Below, piece after piece: positions 1 to 12,098 of a DNA stretch of 64,000 nt. Origin of the DNA: Polytrichum commune (taxonomy: Eukaryota > Streptophyta > Polytrichopsida > Polytrichales > Polytrichaceae); NCBI GenBank assembly GCA_950295325.1, contig OX485806.1, positions 50,093,169-50,157,168 on the forward strand, written 5' to 3'. Each line of letters opens with the position of its first letter. Position 1 is the first letter of the stretch. Under the pieces are notes generated by a model. That model searched no databases, was not told the origin of the DNA, and saw nothing but the letters and a program-made list of their open reading frames with translations. The position numbers and the translations under genes were made by a program.

Positions 1-1851
1 TCAAGGATTTGTTTTCTATGCATTGGGTTTGTTTGAACCTCTCGGTTTTTGCAAGTAGCAGTATAAGGTGAGTCACCGACATGTACTGAACACTCTCCAA
101 CATCAATCTTTTCGGAATCTATAGCATTTTCTAGCAATGGAATTACGCGCTCCAGATAATCCACATTACTATCCTTGTTTGTGAGTATTAGCAGAGAACT
201 TGGGAGGTGGTTAGACTATGTTTTTTGTACTTGATTAATGACACTGATATTGTCATTCCAAGTCAATCAACCTTGATCTGTATCACCTTCTAACCCATCT
301 TCTTTTGTAGAATCCCCCATAATACTATGCATATGATCAAACCATGGTGATGTGAAACTTGTACTACCCGTCTATTTCTTAGACTAAGTCATTTGTCTTC
401 AATATTTAGCATTCAATTTCCCAATTTTATTTTTGATACGAGTTTCCAACTTTTTAAGCTCGTTGGGCACCTATTGCTCATGCTCCTCGCAAAATAAGCC
501 CAATGTTTCTTTGCCAAAGATCTTTGGTTGGTGCAATGTCACTCATTTTTGTACAAATCAATGTTGTTGGAGATGATGGCATTCCGACCACCTGCCTCCT
601 ACTGGTACATCCGCAGGTGTTAGTACAACCCTCTTATTTATTAATTTGTTTGGGAACACTGACCGGTTGTGAATCAACTAATGGCGGGGCTTCAAAAGCG
701 ATCATTGGGAAGGATGTTTCACCAACAAATGTTGGACTAACATTCAAGATATTATTCTCACATTCATTTTAACTTAAAATGCCTAAACTCCCTTCAACTC
801 ATTGTGACTACTGTTGCTACAAATCTAATGGACTATCCTATGCGCAGTTTCAACTAAGTTTCAGCAAGAACCGATATAAACAAAAACACCTCAAACCCTA
901 AGAGTTGTGCAGTTGAGGTTTGTAAATATGCGTTGGTCGCTTTGTACCCTCAACATCGTGTTTGTACATGGCATTTTAAAATACTAAATCACTTGCATAA
1001 ATCCCTGTATTTTACCTCTAAGTAAAATCCCTATACCTCGGGCCTTGCCGCAACGGTAGTTGTCGCCCATGAAATACCTGCTACAACCACAGGCCCAACG
1101 GCAGGCACAACCATGACGGCAATTGACACCATGGCCTATGTGCCAAGTCTATATGGCGTGACCACAAGCACCCTCTTTTTGGCACTCCCACGGCCCCATA
1201 TTCAAAGACCGTTCAAATGACTCTTTTAAAGGCCATTAATATTGGAGATGCTCTCGATAAATCCAACCATTTTCCTCATAATTTTTAGAACTTAAATGAA
1301 TATCTTATTCATTATCAAAATAAATATTTTCATGCTTATTAAATGTTCAAAGAGGTCCCCTCAATTATGTTGACTATTTGAGCCTAGAATGGCAGTTGTT
1401 AAGCCTTCCCCTACAAACTTTGGGGGAGGGGTTTAATGGATAAAGGCAACCATTAAAGAAATTGAACAAAAATTTGAACCTTTTCAAGAAAACATTGCCA
1501 GCCCCATCCAACTTCAAAATGAAGTTGATTTGTTTTTCTTAAAAACCACCTTTTCCAAAAAAAACCCCTAATTTGTAGACCTCATTTTTAGGCCTAAATT
1601 CTAGTATATATGTTGAATACTAGTTAATACATAAAAATTGAATAGGATTTCATTCCCAAAGTATAACCATCAATATTTTGCCTCACAAATGTTACTCTTC
1701 ATAAACTGCCACATAACACCTCCACCATCTAACTACTCCACAAACACCATACTCTTCAAAAAGTTTTACTAGACATTTGCATACAACATTCTAACTCATA
1801 CATTTTTATTTATTATCCCCTTGACATGTCTTACAAACCTCACACAATATC
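1..1851. other. Stretch without recognisable genes
   Basis: Moderately AT-rich sequence upstream of the gypsy 5' LTR. The open frames are short and match no family I know. A more GC-rich patch near 1030-1200 contains short CA/GC-rich runs but no convincing coding signal. I see no tRNA or other RNA gene here. Confidence 0.5.
1847..1851. repeat. Left target-site duplication of the gypsy element
   Basis: The five bases ATATC lie directly before the 5' LTR. ATACC lies directly after the 3' LTR at 29441-29445. Four of five match and the difference is a C/T transition, as expected for an old 5 bp LTR-retrotransposon duplication. Confidence 0.6.
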
Positions 1852-2472
1852 CGTCTCACACTTCTCCATGACAAGTGCCCAAAACACCATGGGCACACAA
1901 GGGAACCCGAAGTTACACCCAGGACTTATGATGCCATTGGTGAGAGGGCCCAAGTAATCCTAATGTGGGTGAGGGCTTTTGGCATTGAGAACGGCTCCCA
2001 CCCACGACGACTAAGAGTTAGGAGGGTAAGGTCATGAGCTATGAGTAGCTTATGGCATCTTATAGAATTAATAGCTTTTGGCCATGCCTAAAGTCCTCAT
2101 ATGGGTGAGGTGGCGAGGCCGGTCAAACTCACCTAAGGCCGAAAGGCATAGCTTCCACGGGCATTGGCCCAACATGGGGCAATGGTTGCAAAGTATGCTT
2201 CGGGTTGTTGTTGCTCCGGCATAGTTGCGCTGATCAACTAAAGATTGGACTTTTATGGATGGAAGTCCACATCTAACCATTAATTATTTAATAAGGGGAG
2301 AATTCCAAATGCATGTGTAGGAGGGTTGGTCACCCACCTATGAGCTAAGAGGTCCAAGGCATTGGGAGCCGACCATTCGCGTGGGTGGAATGCAAAGGAT
2401 TTGTTATTGTGACACTTGATAGAATCAAGAAACCGTCAAGATAGTTGAGGAAAGCCAACAAATATTACAACA
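1852..2472 (+). repeat. 5' LTR of the gypsy element (internally deleted)
   Basis: It aligns with the 3' LTR halves at 6284-6375 and 28548-29440 and with four other copies at 52-61 kb. Shared blocks include the GTGCC/CCAT.GGCAC start, the GGGTGAGGGC block, the TTGGCCCAAC block and the end GGTCACCCACCTATGAGCTAAG. About 360 bp are missing, around 2060-2075, compared with the roughly 985 bp full length. The canonical LTR ends in this family are TGTCGCGC...GTTGCGACA; here they have mutated to CGTC...AACA. Confidence 0.8.
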
Positions 2473-2490
2473 TGTGCTACTAGAGTCTTT
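2473..2490 (+). other. Degenerate primer-binding site of the gypsy element
   Basis: The bases after the LTR, TGTGCTACTAGAGTCTT, align with the better-kept site at 52068-52083 (minus strand, TGGTATCAGAGC). That motif is complementary to the 3' end of initiator methionine tRNA, the usual primer of plant Ty3/gypsy elements. Several positions have changed. Confidence 0.5.
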
Positions 2491-2539
2491 GCGCTAACAT
2501 TTTATAAAATAGATGGTTATCAAACATGCGGGTGACGAT

Positions 2540-3660
2540 GGTGAACCCACGACTTCTAAAAAGTTGTGACGCTCAAAACGGAACAATAATCATATCCAAG
2601 AGGATTTTGACCTCGCCATTGATTCTAATGAGAATGGTGGTGTATTGGATGAAGAAAATAAAAGAGTTTTTCTGAGAAGGATCCCCCAAATCTCAAAAGA
2701 AATTCGGGGGCTAGATTATTGACTCTACCAAAGAATTTGGAAAGTGGTAATTCTGGATTGGAATTCCAACTCAAAATGATTGAATTTATGGCCTCTATGA
2801 TTCAAGAACTCAAGCGTGGCAAGGTAAATAAGACCTGAAAAAACAAAATGATTGAGTTTCTCATGATACAAGGTGCTAGGCCAATTTATTCAACAAAAAA
2901 ATTGACCAAAGTAAACATGCCAAATACCTTCTTGGGGTTTGGGAAGGCAATAAAGATGAAAGAATTTTTGTAAGAAATGGACAATTACAATGATGTCTTA
3001 AAACCCGAGGTGAACGACAAGGTTTCCATAATAATTACATTTTTTAAAAATCATGCAATTGAGTGATGGACTAGCAAAATAATGCAAGAGCCCAAGGTGG
3101 TGGCAAGATTGACTTGGGTTGGCTTTAAGGAGTTGTTTGTAAAAATGTTCAAGCTGGAGTACCAAGAATTGCATGAAAGAATGAATTTGGCGCAAAGGAG
3201 GTACACTAGGTCTTTTAAGGCCTATATACGTGATTTTAATGCCCAAATGAATGCTACACCTAGGATAGAAGAGGTTTCTATGAAATGCATTTTCTTAGGT
3301 GGGTTGCAAAAATGGGTGGTAGACGTCTTATTCAAATATTTAAAGTTTTCTTAGGACATGGCGGGGATTATCAAGATTGCCGAGAACATTTGAAGCCAAT
3401 GGCCCCTCAAGAAAGGTGGCCAACCTCTTACAACATAGTGACTTGAGCCAAAATATATCATGAGGCAAAGAGCGCAAGAAGTTTGGGATATCAAACCAAA
3501 ACAAAGGACAAACCAAAGGTACAAATCCCAACAAAAATGGAAATTAAGAAAAAAAATCACCTAATGTTGGAAACAAAGGAGGTGACATGAAAAACAAGCG
3601 GTGCAACAAATGTGGCAAGTTTGGTTACATTTGAGCAATGTGCCTTGACAATAATGTGAG
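2540..3660 (+). pseudogene. Gypsy gag remnant
   Basis: The piece at 3082-3354 reads as a Retrotrans_gag-like domain, with the W..F...F....Y pattern followed by a helical RRYTRSFKAYIRDF stretch and a GLQKWV segment. Further on, 3598-3650 reads CNKCGKFGYI...C, a degenerate CCHC zinc knuckle of the nucleocapsid part. Stops and frameshifts break the frame repeatedly. In an intact element this protein would form the virus-like particle and bind the element RNA. Confidence 0.75.
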
Positions 3661-4230
3661 TACCTAGGCAAATTATGTTTGTTCTACGGACAAAATGTTC
3701 GAAGGTGGCTTTGTGGCCAAGGATAATAACCCTAAGCCAATGCCAAGTCTTTTGTATTTTGAGGCCCCAATCCATGAAAATAATGTCTCATGTTTGGTTG
3801 ACAATAAAAAACAATACACTCTTTCATGAGCCCCAAAATTACAAGGGAGTTGGATATGCCAATGAGTAAAATGGTCTAATCCATCAATGTACTATTTGTA
3901 AAAGGAAAATTGTATGAAACAAAGGAGGTGGCGTTGCATGTGACTTTGAAATGTGGGAAAGTTTTACACTTTGTGGAGAATTTTATTCTTTGTAAAATAA
4001 ATTATGTGAACCTCATTTTAGGGACTTCTCCTTTAAAATTCACACGATAGATGTGAGGTGCAAACTAGTATGCTTGTGGTGTGCCATGATGGCAAAATGG
4101 CGAGTTTGAAATTGACAAATAATCCTATGATAAGAAGAACCAAATTGAATTTGGTCTTAATGGACCAAATGAAAGATGAACAAATAGTGGTTGAGGTTTA
4201 ATTAGACCAATTCCAAGGAATTCATGAGGA
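3660..4230 (+). pseudogene. Probable protease/spacer remnant of gypsy pol
   Basis: By position this lies between the zinc knuckle and reverse transcriptase, where the aspartic protease should be. I cannot find a clear DTGA/DSGA active-site motif in any frame. The short conceptual pieces are broken by stops. The call rests on order only. Confidence 0.35.
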
Positions 4231-4990
4231 GGCTACAAAAAATGGGCTTCTTCCAAAGCACATTCATGGGTGTTGGCGAGGTACCCGGATGTACTCACCA
4301 ATGGGTTGCCAGAAAAATTATCGCAAGGGAGAGAATAAACAATTGTTTTCGATAAGAGTTTGAGCTCTTGGGCTATATGGTGACAAATGATGAAATTAGG
4401 CCGGACTTGAAGAAGGTCAAGGCAATCCAATAGTGGAAACAACCATCTACCCAAAAACAACTTAGGTCATTCCTTGGCCTAGCCAACTATTACCGTTGTT
4501 TCATTCAAGACTTTTCTAAGGTTGCTAGAACCTTATCTAATTTCTTTAAAAAAAATCTATTCTAAGAGTGAGATGAGCCTTGTCACCAAGCCTTTGGGGA
4601 ATTCAAAAAAAAATGCTCAAGTTCCTAGAGTTTGACAAATCCTTTGAGATGCAAAAATATGCAAATCATTTTTCCATTCCTGGGGTATTTATGCAAAATG
4701 GACGACCATTGCATATGAAAGCAAAAAACTCAATAATCGTGAAAAGAGACAACCAACTCATGAGAAAGAACTCTACGCCGTAGTGCATTGCCTTAAGACA
4801 TGGTAACATTATTTGGGGCTGCATAGCCCAAGGTGTACACGGACAATGTGTCCTTGAATTATTTTGGGACACAACCACAAGTAAGCGCCAAACAATTGAG
4901 GTGGCATGATACCTTAGTGCTTATGAATGTAAATTTGATCCACAAAGTGGGCTGTGACAATGTGGTGCTAGACGCGTTAAGTGGACGGGA
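4230..4990 (+). pseudogene. Gypsy reverse transcriptase/RNase H remnant lacking the RT core
   Basis: The 4235-4330 part resembles the linker before RT (NGLLPKHIHGVLARYPDVL in a mixed frame). Almost at once, 4365-4550 reads as the end of RT and the connection domain (LGYMVTNDEIRPDLKKVKAI, then LRSFLGLANYYRCFIQDFSK). The whole palm core with the YxDD motif is absent, so an internal deletion of several hundred bases lies near 4340-4360. RNase H follows, with HEKELYAVVHCLKTW near 4768-4803. DALSGRED near 4970-4995 fits the end of the RNase H/linker region. Non-functional. Confidence 0.8.
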
Positions 4991-5099
4991 AGACTTCCAA
5001 GCAATTAGCACGATCCAAACCTTGTGGCTAATGTACAAAAAATTAAAGAAGGGTACATCAATGATCCAGAAGCACAAATGCTTCTAGATGAGCTTTGCA

Positions 5100-5620
5100 A
5101 AGGCAAGGCGCTCAAAGCAATCAAGTTGGTGGATGGATTGCTGAAATATAAGCAAAGTCAAGTGTATATGCCATAAGGCAAGTTGAGGCTATTGGTTTTG
5201 AAGGAAGAATGTGATAGTCCTTTTGTTTGCCATAGAGGGAAAACAAACCACCGTAGAGTGGTGTCAAAAAGGTACCATTGGCCATGTATGATGGAGGATA
5301 TAGCCTATTTTGTGAAGGCCTAGGTGAAGTGCCAAATGAACCAAGCCTTTTACCAGAAGCAAACCGGCCTTTCACAACCTTTGCCTATCCTGCCAAAGCC
5401 ATGTGTCCATGGATTTTATCACAAATTTGCCAAAGTCACAAGGGTACGATGCCATTTTGGTGATCATAGATTGGTTTAGCAAATGCACACACATGGTGCC
5501 AAATGGGGAACTGCAATTGCGTTGGAAACTGCAAAGTTTTTTTTCCAATGAATGGTGAAGGCACCACATGTTGTTGAGAATAATCGTGTCGAACCGAGAT
5601 CCAAAGTTTACAAGTTCAAT
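5100..5620 (+). pseudogene. Gypsy integrase remnant
   Basis: Visible pieces in order are a segment like the zinc-binding N-terminus (LLKYKQSQVYMP, then ECDSPFVCHRGK.. and KRYHWPCM), the start of the catalytic core ([32 protein letters not shown]) near 5405-5495, and RIIVSNRDPKFTS near 5578-5615. In an intact enzyme the D of MDFI and the D of NRDPKF are two of the three metal-binding residues. Stops and a deletion between the two core pieces make it non-functional. Confidence 0.8.
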
Positions 5621-6283
5621 AATGTTCGGCTTTAATGAAGCAAAAAGAAGAGTATAAGATGAGGTCTTAGTCTTGTGTTTATGATTGGTTGGTGGAAGAG
5701 GGGGAATTGATATGCCAAACTAGGTTGGAAAACCTCTTAGCCATGGGTTTTTCTACGCGACGACAAGGTGATGACCCTTGCTCATAAAAGTGCAACCCAA
5801 AACCTAATGAAAGTTGGCTCGTGGGAGTCTTGAACACATGTCGCAAAAAAACAAATCGGGAACCGAATTGGTCGGGAGTTGGCATCACCCTGTATGATTG
5901 ATGCATGATTTAACAATGCAAAACCATCTTGGAGTTGTAACCGAGACAACTTAGTGGAAGTGTTGAGGTCCAGCTTGGTCACAATGATATAGTCAGGCTC
6001 ATGGAGCCTAACGTTGGAGGCCCAAATGGAGGGGCAACCCAAGTGAGTTTGAAAGTAGGTGGGTTTAGTGTAGTTAAGGTATTTTCTAAAGAAATCCAAG
6101 TTCACTATCGGACCACCTTAAAACGACACCTTTGGGACCTTGCCAAATTTGAAGATGCATTGTGGGGGTTGTGTCCCAAAGGAAAGACAAATAACACACC
6201 AAAAGAGTATGAAAACTTGAAAATTGGTGTGTCAATTACAAGTATAGTTGATAAAGGTTTCAACTTCATTTGGTGAGGGTGAG
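5620..6283 (+). other. Untranslated 3' part of the gypsy element
   Basis: No conserved protein is seen. A purine-rich tract (GGTGAGGGTGAG, 6272-6283) lies directly before the 3' LTR and fits the polypurine tract that primes plus-strand DNA synthesis. Open frames here are short and match no family I know. Confidence 0.5.
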
Positions 6284-6375
6284 TGTCGCGCACCTATGCA
6301 TGAGGAGTGCCTAAAATACCATAGGCACAAGGGACCCCGAAGTGACGCCCACAAATTGTGGAGCCATTAAAGAGA
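6284..6375 (+). repeat. 3' LTR of the gypsy element, left fragment
   Basis: It begins TGTCGCGCACC and aligns with 1852-1935. It is cut at 6375 by the CACTA insertion and resumes at 28548. The last three bases (6373-6375, AGA) are one copy of the CACTA target-site duplication. Confidence 0.85.
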
Positions 6376-6399
6376 CACTACTACAAAACACGTCTTTTA
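6376..6399 (+). repeat. Left terminal inverted repeat of the CACTA element
   Basis: 24 bases identical to the reverse complement of 28524-28547. It starts with the CACTA signature recognised by the transposase. Confidence 0.95.
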
Positions 6400-7541
6400 C
6401 AACTGGGTTTTCTAACTCATACAAGTGAGAAACCAGGATTTTACTGACGTGGAAAACGACCAGTCGCTCCGTACAAGCAGTAAAGGAATATCGGACAGAA
6501 CGTTCCCAATGGATACGTTCCCAATGGCAGTGAAGTTGGACTTGCGACGCGTGCCTTACTTCATAGAATCATGTCCTATTTCACTATGTTTTGGCAATAT
6601 AAGTAAGATACGACACATGTCCATATAACTCAACGAAGTGATACAATATCACGGGCACTAGTCATGTAAGGTTTTGTTTACTTCACTGAACAAAGTAATA
6701 CAATGAAAAATGCGTATACATACATTCCAAATTACTAGTGAACGATAAGAACGTGGTTGAAACAAATATGTAACCACGTGGCTAAGATTAATTGAATTAA
6801 TTCTCACACATTACTTATTCCAGTAATCGCGGACAACCAAGTGGGTAGTCAATAACGTTGCGTAGTTAGCTTCTTTGACTTTAGGTAGTAAATACATACA
6901 ACAACTGCATATTTTCTTACTTCACGTCGTCATGTAAACATCACTGTCTGGAGTGATGTTTACCTCAACCAGTGGTTTATGATCTACGTTGTTAGGTCAT
7001 GTGGTTCACGAATGTCTTTTTTGTGTATTACTAGCAGTGAAGTATATATGATATTGCCAAGTGTATGTGTAACTGTACGTAATAAGTGTCTGTGACTACC
7101 AAGAGTGAATACATATTTAGATGGCATTTATTTCTTACTTGAAGTCGTGATATCTATATTACTATGTAACGTAATGTAGACAACAAATTCTGGTATTTTT
7201 TGTACGTTGTGAGGTTATGTGGTCTTCACATGTCTTTAGTGTATATTACTGGTACTGCAGTGAATATCGACTGCGCTAAGTGGCATAATTAGGCTGCAAC
7301 TGTGCGCGTTTACTGCTACTAGTAACATGCGGCTGACTCAACATAGTCATAAATTTATGGCATTAACAATATATTGATATTTATCATACGAGGATCATCG
7401 CAAACATGATCATTTAGTTCAGAAACCAAATCATATTCATCCAATAGTGTCATGAATGTTTCACAAATTGCTTCTAACAATGGTAAACACTGAATTCCAA
7501 ATGTCTGCAAATCAACCTAGATCTACAAATCCACTCCACAC
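6400..7541. repeat. Left subterminal repeat region of the CACTA element
   Basis: No coding sequence is seen. The region is rich in short motifs around TACTTCACT, AGTGAAG and AGTAATG in both orientations (for example near 6550, 6680, 6920 and 7035). This fits subterminal binding sites of a TnpA-like protein in CACTA elements. Two related blocks (about 6960-7080 and 7190-7310, sharing TACGTTGT.AGGT.ATGTGG and AGTGAA.TAT) are a diverged tandem duplication. The 7070-7410 part recurs at 13310-13630, and its first 130 bp recur in a transposase intron at 27105-27240. Confidence 0.6.
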
Positions 7542-7823
7542 TCACATAGCCGCACATAAATTTACACATTCGCTTAACCAAAGAATGTAATAGCCCTTCG
7601 CTTTGCCAATAGTAATCACTGGAGGGTCGTCTCCAGTGAGAGGTTCGAGCAAAAGATAGTCGTCTTCAAGTGACTCCGTGACGGCCAATGATACATAACC
7701 ATTGCCAATCACCTTCCCATGCAGCATTCCACTTGCTACATTTTGAACTACACCCTTCCCAATGGTTTTCGCTTTCGAATCCGGAGAATCATAGCCACGC
7801 AGGTAAACCAAGTCCCCCGTAGT
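7542..7823 (-). CDS. Tnp1/En/Spm-like C-terminal domain (last exon of the accessory gene)
   Basis: About 93 codons are open to the stop at 7542-7544. The start VYLRGYDSPDSKAKTIGKG, a central LHGKVIGNGYVSL and the end GKAKGYYILWLSECV follow the layout of the plant Tnp1/En/Spm-like transposase domain (V.L.S......VA.GTI...., LHG..., VGDAVG..IAWP..LV). It is the terminal exon of the broken gene above, so it is not expected to be made as a stable protein in this copy. The family call rests on remembered patterns, not on a search. Confidence 0.65.
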   Translation of the reverse strand, partial: TTGDLVYLRGYDSPDSKAKTIGKGVVQNVASGMLHGKVIGNGYVSLAVTESLEDDYLLLEPLTGDDPPVITIGKAKGYYILWLSECVNLCAAM

Positions 7824-7977
7824 CTGCACAATTCCCACGTACATATGTTACTATTCCAAATTTTGAGCACGAATCACACTATTTTGTTGGTGTTGATATT
7901 TGCAGATCAAAGAAATATTCAATCCAAAGTACTAAAGTTACATTGTCGTCATATCTACTTTGCTGTGTCAATTTTTC

Positions 7978-8106
7978 TTTACTATGTCAAGTAATGTTTA
8001 CTATGACATGTCCAGTAATGTTTACTATGTGCAGTAATGTTTACTATTTCATATTTACTATGTCCAGTAATGTTTACTATGTCATGTTTACTATGTCCAG
8101 TAATGC
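7978..8106. repeat. Short tandem array in an accessory-gene intron
   Basis: TTTACTATGTCCAGTAATG and close variants are repeated about five or six times at 20-35 bp spacing. It lies in the last intron of the minus-strand gene. The TACTATGT.AAGTAA core also occurs at 13420, 22170 and 27215. Confidence 0.75.
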
Positions 8107-9331
8107 ATCATCAGTTTAATTAACCCTGCAGAAATATATGAAATGTGCTTCCAAATCAAACATATAAATCATAATGAAAGCATCAACCACCTTAAGCCGA
8201 ATTAAATAAACAAATTGCGTCTTAAATCCATAATGAAGTAATTGAGAAACTTGAATTAATGTGCTTACTTGCACTTAGCTACCAGGCTTCATTAGTTTGA
8301 CCGAATGCTCACCAAATCCTGAATGGGTGATGTCTTCTTTGACGCCTTTGTGCCAAGGGGAGGTTTGTCACCCCGGCGCTTGTCCGCCATTTCCTTGTCT
8401 CCTTCTTTCTCCGTTTTCTTCGAGCCCTTTTTTAATGGGCTACCCCTGGATTTTTCTGCAATGTGCAATCGAAACTACATATATTTAACAAATACTTTTT
8501 TATGTGCTCAAAATATATTAGCCAATCTAGGCTCAATAGTCAACATAATTGGGGGAATTTACATGACCACTTAAAGAGCACAAGACCTTCACTTTGATAT
8601 TGAATAACATAGTCATATGAAGTCTGAAAATCTTGAGGTTTACATGGATTGGCTTTCATCTGACTTAGGGTAGTAAGCCTCATTGACTTATGGTAGTAAA
8701 TAGAAACAGTTACAATGAGCATTATCTCACTATTATTTTTACTATTCTATGTTTAGGCTACCTTTCGGTAGCAAGGGACCGGCCTCTAGAGTAAGTTTTT
8801 GTGACTCGCTGAGCCGAGCACGCTTCGGCCTGGGTCCCGAAGCCGGCTTTCCACCGTCAGCCGATGTTGCTTGGACAACTGACGGTACGCTGCCACTGGA
8901 AACGTCCGGTGCCTACAACCAACAACAAATTATGAGCGCATTAAAGCCCAACATTGAGCTAAAGAAGACTACACTATTACACATGAGGTTCTGAAATTTG
9001 GAAATGATAGATTTACGTAATGGAAACATATTTATCAGATGCCAATGCTTTCCAACGGAACTAATTCAAACCTCATACCTGTTCAGCCTCGTCATGCAAT
9101 GAGGAGGCTTTCTGGGAGCCGAAGGGGATGTCTGGGCTTAGTGAGGTGACCTTCTCACCTGCACTGCCAAAGTCCATGGTCTTGCTTACCGGCTCCTTCG
9201 ACTGAGAGCGTGCGGGTGGTGATACACTCCTACGAGAGTCTGCTCTGCCTTTGTGATCACTGGAAGGTTGCTCTCCACCTGAGGGAGCGCTGGCTGTGAA
9301 CCCTTTGAGTGGTCCACCACTCTGCGGGATC

Positions 9332-12098
9332 ACTTTTAGTTAGAATGTTAGCATTAAAAGTTAGAATTGATAGGGAATTTAGGAAAATTTAGTTCATTTA
9401 GCATTTAGCCTAGAAGAAGGAAGGTCAAAATGAAACTAAGTAGTGCTAGAAGATAGCAAAGTAGAAAAAATGTGCTAGCTAGTAAAAACAACTAGCTAAG
9501 CAAATATTAGTAGATGCTAGTTATTAAGCAAATGTTAGTAGATGCTAGCTAAGCAAGTGTTAGTTTATTAGTTAGTGTGAGGCACACAAGACTATTGGAG
9601 GTGTTTTACGTAAGAAGATAAAATCGGCGTGAAGAATTTTGAAGACAAAAAAGAAAGAGAGCAAGGGGGATACTTGCCCACTTGCCCCCTTGCCAACTCG
9701 ATGGCGGAAAAATTAGAAAGATTTCTAAAGGTTTTTTGTCGGAGCCACCTCGGCGAGAGGGTGGCAACCTCAACCGGGAAAACCCCCGAGCCAAAATTTT
9801 GGGAAAGGGTTTGAAAAATGGATCCGGTGGAGGAGGGGTCCAACCCTTTTGTGAGAGGGTTTAAAAACCCCTCCTTCCACCTTGTAGCTCTCTTTCTTTC
9901 TCTAGTTTTTGGGCGAAGCCCTGCTTCAATGTAGTTAGGAAAAAATCCTTTAGCATGTATTCTCAATGGTCTAAAAGAAAGGCTTGAGAACCTCCTCTAC
10001 TCCCTCTCTCCTAGTTAGGTTGTGTGTTTATTAACACACCAACAAAATTATTCCTTCTTTTGTAGAGGTAGGTTGGATGGTAGAGTTTTGAGTAGAGGCA
10101 TTATAGACCTCATCTGCCAATGCCCTGAAGGCTTAGTTCAAAAGCTAGAACAAGATACTTATCATTTTTCTCTTAGAGAGATTTCATATAGCCATCCATA
10201 GCTGTTTCCCATTTGTGATTTGGTTGAGATGACAATTAGTTATGGATTTTCAAAGATGGAGTAGAAAAACTGGGTGGTCTTGTGGGTAGCGGCTGCTGGA
10301 TCAGACCTGCGAGCCCAATAGGAATTTTAATTCCAAGAAATTATATTTTTCCCAAGTAGAACTTTTGTGTAGCTTTCCAAAATGGCTTAGAACATTTGAT
10401 TTGAGCATGATTTGAATTAGATATGAATTGTGCAAGATGGGACACATAGTTTGAGAACTTTTGGTTGACTGCTGCATTACAGAGGATCTGCTGGGTTCAC
10501 TTCGGCTTACCTTTCTAATCACATATTTTTATCAAATACATCTTTTTAATATCTCTCCAGGGTCATATAGAACGTTTGATTTGACTAAGATTTGAATTAG
10601 ATATGAATTGTTGAAGGCGAGATACATAGTTTAAGCCTTCTTGATTGACTGCTGTGTTACAAGGAGTCCGCTGAATTTCTATTAGCTTAACCTGCTGATG
10701 TCATAATTTTTCTAGTTAGAGCTTGTTCATAGCTTTCCAATGGTATAAGGAAAGCCTAGATCCAAGTAGTAAGGAATGTGCTATGAATTTTTGAAGTTAG
10801 AAGGTAGATAGGTGGGTTGGAAGGGTCGGTTGAATCGACCTCACACTTCCAACCCTCATAACTTTTGCATTTCTTATCCGATTAGAGTGATTTTTAGATC
10901 ATTGGAAAGATAATTTGGTGCACTAAGTATAAATATTATGCTTAGGATTAAATTACAGGGCAGAATAACACTTTATATTTTAATTGTTAACTAAGGTACG
11001 CTTACTACCAAACTAGTTACAAAGAAGGAGGCAAGGTCGACGCTCGGAAAGTGGAGCAAGGAAGGAGGTAGCGGCTCGGCCTACATCAAGCCCAAATCAA
11101 CCGAGGAAAATTGAGGTAAATTAACTAACCTTAAGCCTTCCATTTAGGATCGGAGGGAGCACGGCTAAGGTACGCATCTCTAAATCCACTCACCTATCTC
11201 GTAAGGTCAAGTGGCTTGACCACTTGACCGCCAAGGGAGTACCCAATTCCATTGTTTTCGGGGCCCTTGGTATATTTTGTGGTAGTAGCTTCATTTATTA
11301 GCAAGTTTCGTGTGTGGTAAGTCGGATTAATCACCGACACGACCACTCTGAATGTTGTTGGTGGAAAGGTGGGGTTAATGACCCGCGAATCCACTATTAT
11401 GTTGTTGGCCCCATAGATTGGGAGTAATGACCCCAATTTATGAAGATTGCGCAACAGGTTGAACCTACAGGTGGCCCGTCACCCTGGTCCCATTGAGTTG
11501 CATTTCGTGGTCTATCCAGTGTAAACACATTTAACAATCAAAACATACAAAATAAATCGTAAACCCTTGTTGGCAAGAGACCCGAGGTAAGGGGTGATGC
11601 CTAATATGTTAATGTAGTAAGTTAGGACGTGCAAACAAAAGTAAGTAATTAAGAAGGAATTTGTGTGAAGGGTGGGACTTAGGCCAAGTTCCCCCGCTTA
11701 GAAAACTAAATAGAACTAAATAAAGAAATAGGAAGAATTGAATGATCCATCAAATTGTCGTTATTCCGTTCGTTGAGTTAGGGTGGTATGAGTCACACCC
11801 GGTTGGGTGTATCAGAACCATCCCAATTCACAAATTAGGATTGCCTTGGTTTCAAGGCTGGTGCGTCTGCGCGTAGAATAGGTTGTAGGTTAAGGTTAGA
11901 ACTAGATATGAAATTGGTTAGTGGAGTTTAAAGCCACACTAGTAAAAAACTAAGGCCTAACCTCCGGAGGTACTACGACGCATATTTAATCTCCCTTAAA
12001 AATCTAACTACTCACGTTATACACCTATCATCCGGGTTCGGCTTGGGCGCCTGCAAATGCAGGCCACCTTCACCGAAGGGCTTGTGTGATACTTTTAG
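9332..12098. mobile_element. Possible non-coding insertion within the accessory gene
   Basis: This 2.75 kb stretch separates exons 4 and 5 and is bracketed by the same eight bases ACTTTTAG (9332-9339 and 12091-12098). Inside there is no clear protein. Two diverged copies of a roughly 180 bp unit (about 10375-10520 and 10560-10700, sharing TTTGAATTAGATATGAATTG and TTGACTGCTG) and a GTTGGAAGGGTCGG...CATAACTTTTGCATTTC region resemble untranslated parts of plant LTR elements. I find no matching LTR pair and no terminal inverted repeat, so the class is open. It could also be original intron sequence. Without it the intron would be only about 49 bp, short for a plant. Confidence 0.35.

Noticed and set aside
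9592-9966. 124-codon minus-strand open frame
   Set aside because: No recognised domain. It lies in an insertion-like non-coding block with low-complexity flanks.
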